Positions 11,664-23,609 of a stretch of DNA of 64,000 bases are shown in pieces. The stretch lies in contig MQVO02000003.1 of the NCBI GenBank assembly GCA_001986395.2, positions 1,178,001 to 1,242,000 of the forward strand, written 5' to 3'. Within the stretch, counting starts at the first letter, position 1. Each line of letters starts with the position of its first letter. Under the pieces are notes generated by a model, which saw only the letters and a program-made list of their open reading frames with translations, searched no databases and was not told the origin of the DNA. Source of the DNA: Irpex lacteus. Its lineage: Eukaryota; Basidiomycota; Agaricomycetes; Polyporales; Irpicaceae. The position numbers and the translations under genes were made by a program.

Positions 11664-13126
11664 ATGGCACCTTCAAATAAGGCAAGGGCAGCTGGTGTCA
11701 GCGCAAGCTCCTTTCTAGACTTGAAGGCCGAGCTGTCACGGAAGGAGGAAGAACTCAATAAAGCGAAAGCTTCAGGCAAGGTTGTCGCAGCTGTGAAGAG
11801 GCCTGACAAGGTGTGTAAGTCCCATCTTACTATAACATGTTGTCCCGTTATGTACTCGTAGTGTCCAATTCCATAGAAACCGACAGTATGGGCAAGACCG
11901 AACAAAGGCGTCGAGGCCAGAATGATGAGGGATATCGAAGATGAAGCTGTTAACAGGCCTACGCTAGAGACGGCACGGGCAATATTAGAACGCAAGTCGA
12001 AGATGTATGAGAAGTTGAGCAAGGGCAAGAGCGGTGGATTGAATGATAAGCAGTACGATGCTCTGCTTGTTGACGTGCGTGAGTTCCCCTTTCCGCTGCT
12101 CTACGATTTGTAGACTGATGGTTGGGTAGTTTGATTCGAAACCTATTGGGGCATACGAGTCGGATAGTGATGATGTCGACGAATCATTGACTGTGCCTCA
12201 GAAGCCACAAGATGATGTACGGCTATCCTCCGAATCTCGAACATCGAGTTGACCTCACCCATCTGCCCCACAGGCCAATGATCCTATTATCGAGTATGAA
12301 GACGAATTCGGACGCATGCGCACAGGAAGACGTTCTGAGGTCCCAAGACATCTTCTAGAGCCAGAGGAGCCTGCAGAGGAAGATATTGAGTACGTAACAA
12401 AAGTATGTCTGTTTGTGTTAGCCGTTGACCAATCTGTTCATGTAGTCCATATGTGATATGTGCGTCTGTCTTCACGACTTTTGCCCATACTTCTCTCTGA
12501 TATCACTGATTGCAGACAACCCTGTCAACCACTTCCCGACTTATGAACCCACCGAAGAACGCAAGGCCGAAATACAAGCACAGCTCGAGGAGGAAGAGAA
12601 TCCACTTAACCTTCATTACGACGCATCTCGTGAAGTTCGTGCCAAAGGCGCAGGTTTCTACCAATTCTCCGGAGACGAGGAGACCCGTCAAAAGCAGATG
12701 GAAGAACTCAAACAGGCTCGAGTGGAGACCGAGAAAACTCGTGCCGAAGCTGGTGCGGTCGACTTGCGGCCTGGTGAAGTTGAGGGACTGCGGGGTGGGG
12801 GAGATGGTGAGGGCGCTGCAGGACCGTCGACTACGAAGAGTCGTGCTGCTGAGAAGAGAAAACGAGAGATCGAAGAAAGGAGGAGATTGCTCGAGGCTAA
12901 GCGGAGGAAAAAGGATACTACGTCTGGCCCTGTTGATCAAGATACGACACCGAAGCCTGTGAAGAATACAACACCGCCCTCTAGCAATGACCCCTTCGCT
13001 TTGTTAGAGGCACAAGCTGTTTCAGCCCCGAAGGCCAAAGCCGTAGAAGGAAACAAACAAACATCAGATGCAGATGCGTTCCTAGCTGGTCTCGAAAGAG
13101 ATATTCTACACGGAAAACGAAGTTGA
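11664..13126 (+). CDS. CCDC174: CCDC174 homologue (DUF4078 coiled-coil protein)
   Basis: ATG 11664 (MAPSNKARAAGVSASSFLDL) lies in the good context AACCAAGATGG; an in-frame ATG 12 codons upstream at 11628 is the alternative. Exons read LKAELSRKEEELNKAKASGK, PTVWARPNKGVEARMMRDIE, TARAILERKSKMYEKLSKGK, then YEDEFGRMRTGRRSEVPRHL. The signature is YDASREVRAKGAGFYQFSGD followed by EETRQKQMEELKQARVETEK, the DUF4078 core of CCDC174. The C-terminus holds a basic KRKREIEERRRLLEAKRRKK segment, a likely nuclear localisation signal. It is charged and predicted coiled-coil, with no enzyme motifs. Human CCDC174 is a nuclear protein tied to the spliceosome and exon-junction complex; the same role here is inference. 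Only about 70 bases separate its stop from that of the convergent next gene. Confidence 0.88.
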
Positions 13127-13197
13127 AATACATTTAATTCTTAGGTGAGCTCTTTATCGTGACTGGCTAGGATAGTCGCTTATTACACTGTACAAGT

Positions 13198-14259
13198 TTA
13201 CTGCAGTTTCGTTATAGCTTCCTGTGCTTCTCGTACCAACCGCTCCGGACATCCCAAGCTGAACCGATGACCCTCCTGGACATACTCAACGAATACCTCT
13301 CCACGTTTCTCCGAGCGCCGCCTCACTGGTTCTCTCTCCTCCAATACATCCACGATGAAAGCCTTCGCTCCGGTAATCACCTCTCGAGCAGGTTGCCCAG
13401 CAGTGACATGCCCGCAGGACACCTTCACTTCCTTCTCCCCCTCTCCATCTATCACCTCCAATAATTTATCCACGCTTTTTAACCATGTAACGATAGAACC
13501 TTCCGCTGGAAAGAGAATAGGTTCCCGCTCATAGAGAGTGTCTCCCACATAGAGCATGCGTTCACCGACGTCCCAGACTGCGAGTTCGTCTGGGGTATGG
13601 CCTGGTGTATGGAGAATACGAAGTCCCGTCCAGGGATTCAGCTTCTTCTCATGCTCGTTGTCCATGCGAACGGGGTGTTCGTCTGGGACTAAGATGGGGT
13701 TGTATGAGGGAGTAGGGATGTTGAGGGACTCGCATAAGGAATGAGTAGGAAGGTTGGCGGGATCGAGGAACGAAGGTGAATAGCCCGATGCCAGGATTTG
13801 AGAGTCCTTGGCGAACTCTTCAACACCCACTTGTACACATTATGAGCAAACAACCGCGTTTCCAAGGTTGGGAGAGCGCTCACATATATGGTCGTAATGG
13901 CAATGGCTGAGGACCACTACATAACGCATATTCCCGCCTGAATTCAGCGGCTGTCCGTCGTTATCCTCCACGGGCACCGTTTCCAAAAACTTCCGCAGAC
14001 TCTTGAGGTCAATATCGGGATCTTGAGTTACGCCACCGCAGCCGGTGTCGATGATGACAATTGTCGCTATCTCCGAGCAAACCTTCGCGTAGATGAGGGG
14101 ATGTTCGTCGTAACTGTCGGCATACTCCCGGATGACGAACGTGCTGCGAGTGAGTCGGGATGCCTTGAAGGCGGGTTTGCTAGGCAGTGAGGACGCCACA
14201 GTGTCGCGCATGGCGTTGACCTCCGAGCCTGTGTCGGCGGACGACAGCGTTGATGCCAT
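13198..14259 (-). CDS. metallo-beta-lactamase-fold hydrolase
   Basis: Two exons. The start ATG 14259 (MASTLSSADTGSEVNAMRDT) leads to FKASRLTRSTFVIREYADSY and IDTGCGG. The metal motif is LSHCHYDHI at about 13900, split by an intron (about 13834-13889) and resuming LGVEEFAKDSQILASGYSP. Further fold motifs are HTPGHTPDELAVWD and MLYVGDTLYE, then VSCGHVTAGQPAREV. These supply the His and Asp ligands of an MBL-fold metalloenzyme. The C-terminal part (GHRFSLGCPERLVREAQ) recurs in uncharacterised fungal MBL proteins. An in-frame upstream ATG at 14307 and a hydrophobic segment in another frame (about 14300-14377) leave room for a longer 5' end. The substrate is unknown; glyoxalase-II-like or lactonase activity cannot be told apart from sequence. 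Confidence 0.85.
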
Positions 14260-14698
14260 GGTGAACACGGTCGTGGTAGGCGTCCAAGAGAAAGAGCAAC
14301 CTAGCAAGGATGCCTATGACGACGGCGAGTGCGATTATGAGATTCATGGGGTGGAGAGAGCGAGAGCTCGACGCCACACACTCCGCACCCGGGGCTTATG
14401 CTGGTCTGTAGATATGTGCGCATGTCTCAAATACTTTCGGTGGCACGCCTTACATTAACCCGGTAATGAGATGACAAAGCCACCGTGGCATTTGTACACG
14501 CACAATGTAAGTTTCACTTTGAAGGCTTCCATGCCTGATGCTTAGACTGCATTGTAATGTGATAAAAACGTAGACATCTGGATAACAACGTGTCCCTTAG
14601 TGGGAAGTGTGGCGTTTGATTTGCCGAAACAGCTCTACTTACCAGGGTATGAAGGGAACTCGAGGCAAACTGAACTCTCTAAGCCCTGCAACTGAATC
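14260..14698. other. intergenic, MBL promoter side
   Basis: About 440 bases between the MBL gene start and the MOCS2A stop. One hydrophobic minus-strand reading (MNLIIALAVVIGILARLLFL, about 14275-14350) could be a 5' exon of the MBL gene, but I cannot join it convincingly. Confidence 0.35.
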
Positions 14699-14971
14699 TC
14701 AGCCACCTGAGACAGGACAGATGACTGCCACCTCCTCGCCACCCTTCAGTACGACGGCAGAGACATCGTCCACCATTTCCTCGTCCACGCTCCATTGGCT
14801 CGTGGCTAAGATCTGATCAAGACCTTTATTGGGATGCCTCGAGGCGAGCACCTGTGGGAGCGAAGACAAAAGCAGACCGACATCAGCGGGAACAGCGATG
14901 CGCTCAGAATCCAAGCGCGTCGCTGTCGCGGCGGCGGCGAAGTAGAGGACAGTGATCTCGGGGGCGGACAT
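14699..14971 (-). CDS. MOCS2A: molybdopterin synthase small subunit (MOCS2A/MoaD)
   Basis: This is a single-exon 90-residue gene. MoaD/MOCS2A is a ubiquitin-fold sulfur carrier; its C-terminal Gly-Gly is thiocarboxylated and donates sulfur to precursor Z to make molybdopterin. The start ATG 14971 gives MSAPEITVLYFAAAATATRL, the usual beta-strand for the fold. The end reads EVAVICPVSGG, with the diagnostic terminal GG. Length and ending fit the family well. The large subunit is not in the window. The lack of introns is unusual here but fits the small size. The gene starts 164 bases downstream of the thiamin pyrophosphokinase stop on the same strand. Confidence 0.92.
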   Translation of the reverse strand: MSAPEITVLYFAAAATATRLDSERIAVPADVGLLLSSLPQVLASRHPNKGLDQILATSQWSVDEEMVDDVSAVVLKGGEEVAVICPVSGG

Positions 14972-15135
14972 GGTCGTCGAGAACGAGAGATGATCAGCTC
15001 GGTGCGCCCATCTACGCGATACAATGTATGAGCGTCTATTACTGATAAGATAAAGGTTCCGTGGTACATGCTTCTATGTAGGCAAAAATAGAGTACGACA
15101 ATGCTAAGGATACATGTCTATGAACATTAGGAATT

Positions 15136-16186
15136 TCACAGATCGTCCACTCTCAATTCTGCAGTCCAGACGATTGGTTTACTGGTCTTGATGTACACCG
15201 TCGGCTCCTCAGGAAGAAAATGGTTGGATGTTGAGACCATGCCATCGAAGCATGAGTCGGTATCGGCTGTAGCGAGTACCATAAGTAACGGTGCAATACA
15301 TGTGGATAAGGCACCCACTTAGATTCCACTTTAGGCCAGTTGTTGTTAGAACAGCTTTGTCGACGCCGACTGGAAGAAGCCCGCAGGTCTGGCCGAGGTA
15401 TTTATGGTTGATATTGATATTGTGCTCTCCCTAATATACGGTTAGATAGAGACCTGTAACTGCAATTCATGACTTACCTCATCTATGACCCAAGCTACGT
15501 TATCGTCAGTTATAGTGAACACACGCTGCCGTATTTTGCGCAGCTTGTGTAGATACGAAAGAGTGTGAATCGTTTGATCGAGCCGGCCGGAGAGGCCTCC
15601 CAGAATGACAACATCGCACTGTTGACTCAATGGTGAGAATGCAAGCAATCCACAGTAGACAACATATAAGGACCGGACCTGCGTGCTCTCCTTCTGTTCC
15701 TTCTGGGTAAGCTCTTCCACGCATTTCATAAGATCAGTTGAGTACTGATCGTGGTCTTGGAGCACCGTAACCCCCTATATAAACGTATTCAATTGCGCTT
15801 CTACATCAGCTCTCGGTATACCATAGAATTACCTGAGATGCGTAGAAATCTTTGACATCGTCTCGCAGAGAATCCAGATCACCCTTTATAAGATCTGGCA
15901 GAAATCTAACCAGCACCAAACGAGAATATTATGTTTGAAGCACACCGGGGTGAAGAGCCACAACTCACGCAGCAACACTTCTCTGGGCGTCCTTGGATTG
16001 CTCTGCCTTTGAGACAGTGTCCAGTAAACGGTTCGCACCACCGTCCGCACAACAGTGCCATGACGAGTTCTGCCACAGTCGCTGCAATAATCTGAAAGAA
16101 AATGGCTGATTGAGAATTATGAGTGCATATTTCTGTTCGGTCTTCGGATTTGCCTCGAGGAAAGGGAGATCCCAGACGAGAGGCAT
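15136..16186 (-). CDS. THI80: thiamin pyrophosphokinase
   Basis: The enzyme moves pyrophosphate from ATP to thiamin, making the cofactor thiamin diphosphate. The start ATG 16186 gives MPLVWDLPFLEANPKTEQKY, then ALIILNQPFSFRLLQRLW. Family motifs follow in order: SWHCCADGGANRLLD (about 16020-16070), the KGDLDSL region (about 15870-15890), DHDQYSTDLMKCVEELTQ (about 15710-15760), CDVVILGGLSGRLDQTIHTL (about 15560-15630), and VFTITDDNVAWVID. The last two exons read GEHNINHKYLGQTCGLLPVG and SNHFLPEEPTVYIKTSKPIV. The acidic DQxSTD and GGLSGRLDQ motifs bind Mg-nucleotide and thiamin. The product is about 270-280 residues, normal for fungi. The divergent neighbour begins 388 bases away. No THI regulatory element was recognised. 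Confidence 0.92.
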
Positions 16187-16574
16187 CGCGTTCTCGAAGA
16201 GTGGTTACGATGATCGCGGTGCCGGCAAGCCAACTCACTGCATATCAGCGCCTATTCCACGTGGTGCGTTACTCGATTATGGGCGCTTGTGCTGTATTAG
16301 CCCATGTCGCTGTGAGTGGGGAATTGGGCCTTACGTTTCCTTGACTCTTGTAATCGCATGCAGCTTGTTCCCTCCTCTCATCTTCGACGTAGCTCGCACA
16401 ATTTCTGCAATATCTGACGAGACTTGCATTAGCGAAAGGCTCAGAGAAATAGGCTCTCGAACCGCAGCAGATCCCCATTGTGATCACGGTGATTGTTATA
16501 TACAGGCGTGAAGCGAAAGTACAACCTCAAGAGGCCCCACGAAGGATACAGCAGCTGAGGATAGGTTGCTCATA
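16187..16574. promoter_or_regulatory. divergent intergenic region between THI80 and the CS-domain gene
   Basis: 388 bases between two divergent starts. Short open stretches exist but none shows coding character. It should contain both promoters. Confidence 0.4.
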
Positions 16575-18482
16575 ATGCAGAGAGCCCAAGAGTTTGACCA
16601 GTCCTATTCATGGCATCAGGTATGTGCTTAGACCCCCATACCGCAACTGGACTGACAAGCAGAACTCATACTTTCTAGTCGCACGACCAGGTCGGTGGAC
16701 TTAGAGAGGTTTGGTGTTTACAGTCATACTGACCTTTGCTCAGGCTACCGTGCTATTCTTGGTCCCCTACGACACAGCCGAAGAAGACGTTCATGTGAGA
16801 ACTAAATTCCGCACTCGCGTTTGACTCGGCTCACAGACGTCGACAGGTGATATTCGACAATAATCATCTGGTCGCTGGTGTAAGAGGCCACCAGCCAATT
16901 GTCAAGGTAGATCGCCCCCCTTCATCCTCCCACTCAATGAAACTCATAGCTATGGTTGCAGGGTCGTCTGTATGGACGCGTCGACGTGCCCAACTCATCG
17001 TGGCAGTTGGAGCCACGCGCGTCCCGCCTCTCAGCCCGCGAGCGTACCACATCCACTACCTCAACCACGTCCACACAGTCGTCATTCGCCTTCGTCTCAG
17101 ATACAGATGCCTCTCATGACTTGTCACTAACCGCCTCCATGGACTTCACCTCTGATTGGGAAGACTCGCTGTCGTCGCCAGCTCTTTCCTCGCCGGTTTC
17201 TTTAACTGCGGAGGGCGGTACAGGGTTTCCTCTACAACATGGCTCGAGAAGGCGGCCGCAATTCACCACATCACACCCCGTCTCACCGCACACCACCAAT
17301 GCTCCCCTCAGTGGGCCATCATCTATACCCTCGTCAATCTCCTCGGTGGAGTCTTTGCATACCGGAACAGGACGATTGCTAACTATACATGTGGAAAAAG
17401 CCGAATCAATGATTTGGCCTTCGCTCGTTGTCGGTCCTGTTCCAGAAGCACTATCGCCGAGTGCGGGTTCCGTGTACCCGTGGAATACGTCCTCGACCAT
17501 CGAGAGCCAGTACAATATGGACCCTACAAGTATGGTACTCATAGGGCTTGATCTTTTCGACATACGCGACGAAACAGAGGAGGCTTTCGAATATTTTGTG
17601 TACGTCCGCTCACCGTTTGATGGATGAACTTGGCTAATTCTTTCGCCCTTTAGCCGTGCGTGGCACCAGGCGCATGTTCCCTCAGCTATTGTTCGCTTGG
17701 CATCTCATTACCTGCCGGTGAACCTGATCACCGCCGACCTCTTATCTGATAATGTCAAGTCGCCGGCCACACCTACTTCTGGCTCGATGCCCTCATTATC
17801 GGCCGAGACAGCCCCCTCCGCTGACGACCAAACGGAATCATCAGCAGGTCAACATACCTCTCGCCTAGTTTATTATCTCCGACGTCTCGGTGGCCCTGAT
17901 GCTCTCGCTCAACTGTACGTAGAAGCCGGTCTTCTATTCCTCGAGGGGTCTGCCTCTAGCCTCCTCGCATCCTCCTACGCCGGCCTCTCCTCTCTACGCA
18001 CACCAACTCAGCCACACGGTGCCCCTGGCAACTCGACCGAAGCATGGCGCCGCGACCAAGACATAGCCCGACGATTTTTCGACCGCGCCAGACAACTCCG
18101 TCCAGAACTCGACGTACCCCTTCTACCCAGCTCCTCTGAGCCGACTTCTGAACCGGACTCGAACGCGAACGCGACTCCTCCTTCGGCCGGGACCGGCCCC
18201 GAACATCAACTGCAGATACCTACTATCGATCTGTCTGCCTCGCAACTGCACGATCTACCGGAAAGTCCGTTGCGTAGGCGGAGGAGGGGAAGGAAAGAAG
18301 AGCAGAAGTACAGTGGCCCGCCGAGTGCGGCTTCTGCTGTCGAGGAGAAGGAGCGTGCTGTGGCCGAGGACGAGGACAATACGTGGTATCTATACTTGCC
18401 TGGACTTGTAGGAGCAGGCACGGCTCTGTTGGTTGTTGGTTTTCTCTCTTTCTCTTCTTGGCGCAAAGGCCAGGGTTCATAA
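16575..18482 (+). CDS. CS-domain (p23/Hsp20-like fold) protein with C-terminal membrane anchor
   Basis: Exons join as 16575-16619, a 12-base microexon at 16679-16690, 16744 onward, and later exons to 18482. The N-terminus reads MQRAQEFDQSYSWHQ, then SHDQ, then ATVLFLVPYDTAEEDVHV, VIFDNNHLVAGVRGHQPIVK and GRLYGRVDVPNSSWQLEPR. This is a complete CS domain of about 80 residues, the fold of p23 and Sgt1 that binds Hsp90-type chaperones. A long Ser/Thr/Pro-rich linker follows. The second half contains a helical block (LVYYLRRLGGPDALAQLYVE, DIARRFFDRARQLRPELDVP). A single helix, WYLYLPGLVGAGTALLVVGF, lies near the end with a basic tail (WRKGQGS). It would be tail-anchored with the CS domain in the cytosol. 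The role as an Hsp90 co-chaperone is inference. Confidence 0.85.
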
Positions 18483-19205
18483 TCTGCTACGATCTACTTT
18501 CTCTTTGACGATATCTTGATGATTCTATCTCTGCTTTGGAGTTGAGTTTGGACTAGCAGTTGTGCGTAGCAGTGCTTGTATTTTATCTGATCACGGATTC
18601 TGGAATTGCATCTCAACAGTTTATGACCACTCTCGCTGTGTTGAAATGCACTCGGACTGAATAAACTACTCAGATTTACTACAGTACCGGACTGTCATGT
18701 CACATTTGTCGACGACGTCTACTCATTGTATGTATGCAACAAGCCGTCATTCCTAATCGTGTTCCTAAGGCAGAGGAAGTGAAACTACTAAAATGCTAGG
18801 AGAGGCAGTGAGAAGTAGAAGCAGACCGTATGTTACAAGACAAGCAAACCGAGTCGGGCTGAAGAGCAACTAGTGGGAAGGAGCGTGGGCAAGATACGAT
18901 GACGTGGGTGGGGGAGGGGACTCAAGAAGTGGGGAAGCAGAACGATCAAGAATATAATGGGTATGGTACTATGAACAGGATATTTTTCCGGGGGCGGAGG
19001 AATAATAAGACTTAAACATCAAGTTAAAAAAGAGACATTGCAAGAGGAGACGATGTGCGTGCGCGGAAGGAAATGAAATGCAGAGAGCGATGAAGATGAG
19101 AATGTGTGAAGATGAAAACTGTCAAAGATCAAGCAAATGCGAGCACCACAAAACTCAAGAAGCAAGAAGCAGCGTCAGAAAATACACCCGCAAGCAGCCC
19201 AATAA
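18483..19205. other. convergent intergenic region
   Basis: About 720 bases between two converging stop codons. It is AT-richer than its neighbours and purine-rich on the plus strand (18770-19200), consistent with two 3' UTRs. No RNA gene or repeat recognised. Confidence 0.45.
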
Positions 19206-22200
19206 TCAACTTCTTGAACTCGAAATGTTACTTGTTATCCTCTTGATTGTATCCCGCTCCGCGGCGATGTGCTCTAACAGCATTCCGTCGAACTTCTGCA
19301 ATGACTCCCTATGCGACGGCCGCGCTTTCTCCTGAGCACTGCTTGACGTTGCTGGGCGACGAGATGTCGACCGTGACCGCGACTGCGCACCTGCCGTGCT
19401 GGTCGAAGCTCCGGACGTCGAGTGTAACTGAGCGATAGATGCGGCTCCGACAGGTAACGGGAAAGGAGCATGTCCCTTACCGCTCTTCTTCCGCGATCGC
19501 TCAGTGAAGAAGGTACCCTGCTCAGGGATGTTCCCGATGGGCTTTCGAGGATCAAGATCGAATGCAGGGAACTCTTGACCTGAACTGGAAGTAAGGTGAG
19601 GGCTGGAATGATTTCCAAGACGCATAATAGTCGGCCTAACGCCGCTATGCGAAAGACGAGCCAGTGCGCCCTTCACAGATGACCTGGAAGACGATGACAT
19701 CCTTGGTGACTCAGGGACTCTGGGGGACGGTGGTGGCATGATAGGAGGTGGCATCGGAAGTGGTGGCTCTTCATTATCGCTCTCATCAGACGTCTCCAGG
19801 TCGTCCATGGCGTTAGGATGCGATTGTATCCTGTCAAAGAATGCAGTGGGAGAAGCAGGCGCCGGCGCTGAATGCAAAGCGGGAGAGGGAACTTCAGTAG
19901 GAATATGTAAGGACAGTAAAGACGGGAGACCGCGTCGCTCTGCAAGAGCTGATGTAGGCGATCGTTCTGAGGTAGGGCTTTCCGATAGTGGAAGGTTGGA
20001 TTCCTCTTCGGATCCAGGTTCTGCGGCTGAGTATAACGGGGCTGATCCATGGGTGGAGGTGGTGTGCACAGAAACACTGGAAGGGGTAGTGGATGGGCGA
20101 TATATCGGCCTAACGGCCGGGGCGCGGGGAGGAGGCGGGAGCACTGTCCCGAAAGTTGAGGACTCACGTGGTGGTGGAGAAACAGTGGATGACCGTGCGC
20201 GTGTAGCAGAGGTGGTCGATGAACTTGCGGGCAGAGAGCCAATATGACTTCGTCTTGCAACCATGGGCGAGGGCGAGCGACAGCTTCCGAAAACAGCATC
20301 CTGCAACACGACATCGTTGAAAGCGGATGCCGTCGGCGATGGATTCGAATATTCCGACATAGACGGTCGTCCGATAGTAGGTATAGACAACGTCATGGAA
20401 GGTCTCACATGGGGTTCGTCGTCCATCTCGTCCATGGGAGTGGCATACGACAAGTCATCGTCGTCAGAAAACAACGGCGATGCGCGCAAGAGACTGTTCG
20501 TGGATGGACGAGCTGACAGCGTCCTAAGGTTCTGCGAGGTGGGGTCCAGCGGAGGTGACATGGCGAACATGCGTTGCCCGATCGACTCTGGTTGACTATC
20601 GACAGGACTCACCGTCTCATCAGAAACGGCAGACAACCGAGGGGAAGACATAGCGCGACGGAGCGTAGAGAGGATGTCTTTGGGACGTGACCCGTTAGAA
20701 TCCACCGTGGCCGCTCTTTGCAAGTCGTTCATAGATGTGGAGTGCTGTGGTGACCTACGCGGAGGAGGGGGTGTCAGGGGTTGAGTCAATGCAGGAGTCT
20801 CTGCTCGAGGAGGGCTCAGAGTTGATCGCCACGGCTGTTCGGTGAGTTCAGCAGAAGGATGCCCGTGATCGCTCAATGACTGGGTTCCGGGTAGAGCCTG
20901 GACGCCAGTCAGTGGTGACAAGGCTGTTGCATTCTGTGCAGCGGTATCGAGTTCAGTGGGCTCCAGTATCCGCTGACCAATCAGTGCAGCAGCTTTAGGA
21001 GTCGGTGGCGAAGCTGGTTCCTCAGGTTTGTCTTCAGTTGGACCACGAAAGGAACTAGGTGACGGGGGTTCCGTTGAGCCGGGAAGAGTGGCAACAAACG
21101 ACTGCTCTGGAGACTCGCTCAGTGATAAACTGACAGCTTCTTGTAGGATCGCCTTCCGCCACGACACCTCTTCCGAGCTCATAGACCACATCCCTGGACT
21201 AGGAGGTAACTGATTAGCGAGCAAATCCGCACCAACAGCTTCACCAGGTCCCAGCAATGGGAAGGCTGCCGAGGAGGGAGGGAGGTCAACAGCATCTGTG
21301 GGATCAATAACATCGTCAAAGGTGGTCTTCGGCGACGTCAAGCTCTGAGCTTTGCGACCATCACCGCGGGACTTGATGTCCCGTTCAGCCTGCTTGGCTG
21401 CAGCCATCAAGTCGTCCATCCTCTCGCGCAAGACCACTACTCGGTTCTGACTTGCAGCAGGCGAAAAGGACGGCACTGCCGGCGCCTGAGGTTGTGTTCC
21501 CGCCTGAGGCCGCTGTACGAACCCTCCAGCCGTCGTCGAGTCGGAAGTCGTCCTAAGTAGCGGTGGAGGCTTGTCGAGCGCAGGTGGACTGTGACATATC
21601 GGCGTCGTTGGCTTGGATTTGGACTTGCCCATGCGGAAGAAATCGAAGAACCCAGGCGCAGCGGGTTTTCCAGCTTTCTGTTCTTGACCTGGAGTTGGGG
21701 GTGACAGTGCAAGGGGAGACGGCTTGTTGTGTGCTGGTGGCAAGAAGTAGTTGTTGTTGACCAGGAGCCTCAGCCTGTAAGACACATCGTCCACGTCAAA
21801 GTCAGAGCTGGTGACGATGCGCGGGGTGAACGAGGATGCTTCTCCATCCTTGTCCTTTGGAGATAGCAACGAGGACTCTGGATACGATTCAGTCGACGTT
21901 GATGCCGGGTACAGCGACGACGAGCTCGATATCATCGAATCTCGTATGCCCGGTCGAGGATTCATTCGAGAAAACCGAACAAATGGTTGAAAATCGGTGG
22001 GAGTGCGTGGGCTTGCCTCTGACGACTCGTCGGACGACGCGGGGTGTCTAAACGCAGAACGAGGTAAACTGACTCCACGGAGTTTACGGTGTGTCTGTGA
22101 TAAGGATTAGGTGGATTGTATAGAGCTGCATTAGTACTGTTGCGTACGTTTTTGGCAGATCCTCCTTCAGAACGAGCCAGACGACCTCGACCTGCTTCTA

Positions 22201-22652
22201 CCGGCACCTCGCGAATATGGACGGCGCTGTACGTTCGCTCTCTGATGCTTGGCACAACCAGCTCTTGCACCACCGTCGCCGTGTCTATCCCAGCGTCCAC
22301 TGACCTCCGTGTTGAACGCGTCGGTTCAGGTAGTGTTGTTGTTCGGTTAGGAACAGTCGCCTGCGCGTTGCTCCCGCTGCCAGACTAGGAATTTTTTTAA
22401 TTTTAAGCTCACGTCAGACCAGGCTAGAACACTGGCACGCACTGCATCTTGTACTGATGTTCCTCTTGGCCCTGTGCTCTTCCCCCGCCGCCCCGTGTCG
22501 TTCAGGGGAGTCCTAGTTCTCGTGCGAGCACGACGTCTCAGCGAGACGCCGCTGCTGGCGCTGTTCGTCGATTTTATAGAGGTTGAACGAGTGACTGACG
22601 AGACGGCTGAGATAGGCTGAGTAGGAACGACGGGGGACATAGACTGGGCCAT
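19206..22652 (-). CDS. large low-complexity protein of unknown function (about 1,113 residues)
   Basis: Three exons join in frame: 22652-22413 (MAQSMSPVVPTQPISAVSSV, then SLRRRARTRTRTP), 22360-22148 (TVVQELVVPSIRERTYSAVH) and 22094-19206. The introns are 52 and 53 bases with GTGAGC and GTACGC donors. The long last exon includes SPRTPTDFQPFVRFSRMNPR, then DFDVDDVSYRLRLLVNNNYF, FFDFFRMGKSKSKP, and many Ser/Pro-rich blocks. The C-terminus reads ESLQKFDGMLLEHIAAERDT and looks helical. About 80 per cent is disordered by composition. I recognise no enzymatic domain. The short well-ordered patches look conserved and may be binding motifs; regulatory or scaffold function is a guess. Confidence 0.8.
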
Positions 22653-23150
22653 GTAGGCCTTGGAGGTTGCATGAGAAACTCGCCAACAAAACCAGACACA
22701 GACGACCTCCCCTCGCTTAGCCCGCCCACTTGCCTTTTGCGGTAAAGGTGCCGTCAGTCGGCCGTCACCGCCATCAATCACTTTTCGGCCGGAAGAACTC
22801 TCAATATTGTGTGGCGTACCACTGCGAGCACATGGCGGGCAGTCCCTGGACATGTCCCCGGAATGACCGAAACACTCGCCGAATAATAAGACTACGAACA
22901 CAGAAATGTTCTCACTGTGTTCTTCTACTCGCACCTACGGCATAGCGACGCCATCTAGTGCATAGGATATCAGACGTTGAGAATGATGAAGTCCTAAATA
23001 TCCGGGGTAATTCAAAAAAGAAAGGAAAAGTCCGTCATAGATGACACGAAGAAGGTACACAGTCCATAATGAAGTGAATGGCAAAGACGACTACAGATTC
23101 GCGTCAGAATATTATTACAACCAGTACAAGCACACGCTTACACACCTGCC
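22653..23150. other. intergenic between two minus-strand genes
   Basis: About 500 bases. A minus-strand reading continues upstream of ATG 22652 to 22934 but has no coding character. It should hold the promoter of the large low-complexity gene. Confidence 0.35.
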
Positions 23151-23609
23151 TCAATATATACGAAGAGTAGGCACCGCGCCCTTTACCTGCACTCGTCCAT
23201 CTGCAAGAGTCTCCGTGATAACAGGACTAGCGGCCGGTCTGTACTTGTGTTCTTTCGAATATCTACCCGAGGTGATTAGCTCGCACGTAAGGAACATCTG
23301 CTCGAGCTAGAACATTGATGGCTCGGGCAAGGGTCAATGCACTTACCGCAACGCCTGCTTTGCCTGCACCTCTTCAGGGGGCCGTGCCATCTCCTTCCGC
23401 ATGCTCACGCCAAGCCACAGCAGGACGAACACGAGCAAGATCAGCGCCAGGCGCGTCCATACCGACGGCGTGGGTGGGTTGAAACGAGGGTCGGCGCGGA
23501 AACGAGCGTGCAGCTCGTTGATGTCGCTGGTTGGGGGTAGTCGTTGGCGGGGTGAAGGAGTGGAAGGGGTCGACTTGGCGTCGACGAGAGGTTTCTTGTC
23601 GTCGGACAT
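23151..23609 (-). CDS. small single-pass membrane protein, unknown function (124 residues)
   Basis: Two exons: 23609-23347 and 23262-23151, joined across a GTAAGT donor so that codon CG/A is completed. The product starts MSDDKKPLVDAKSTPSTPSP. It has one membrane helix (VWTRLALILLVFVLLWLGVS) at about residues 50-70, followed by MRKEMARPPEEVQAKQAL. The second exon reads YSKEHKYRPAASPVITETL and ADGRVQVKGAVPTLRIY. The last exon has the feel of a conserved fungal tail. There is no signal peptide. An organelle membrane location is plausible but unsupported. The gene shares a 372-base divergent promoter with the AONS-like gene. Confidence 0.75.

Noticed and set aside
19673..20314. 213-codon minus-strand frame rich in Leu, Pro and His
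   Set aside because: Alternative frame of the large low-complexity gene; composition is typical of a frame shadow.
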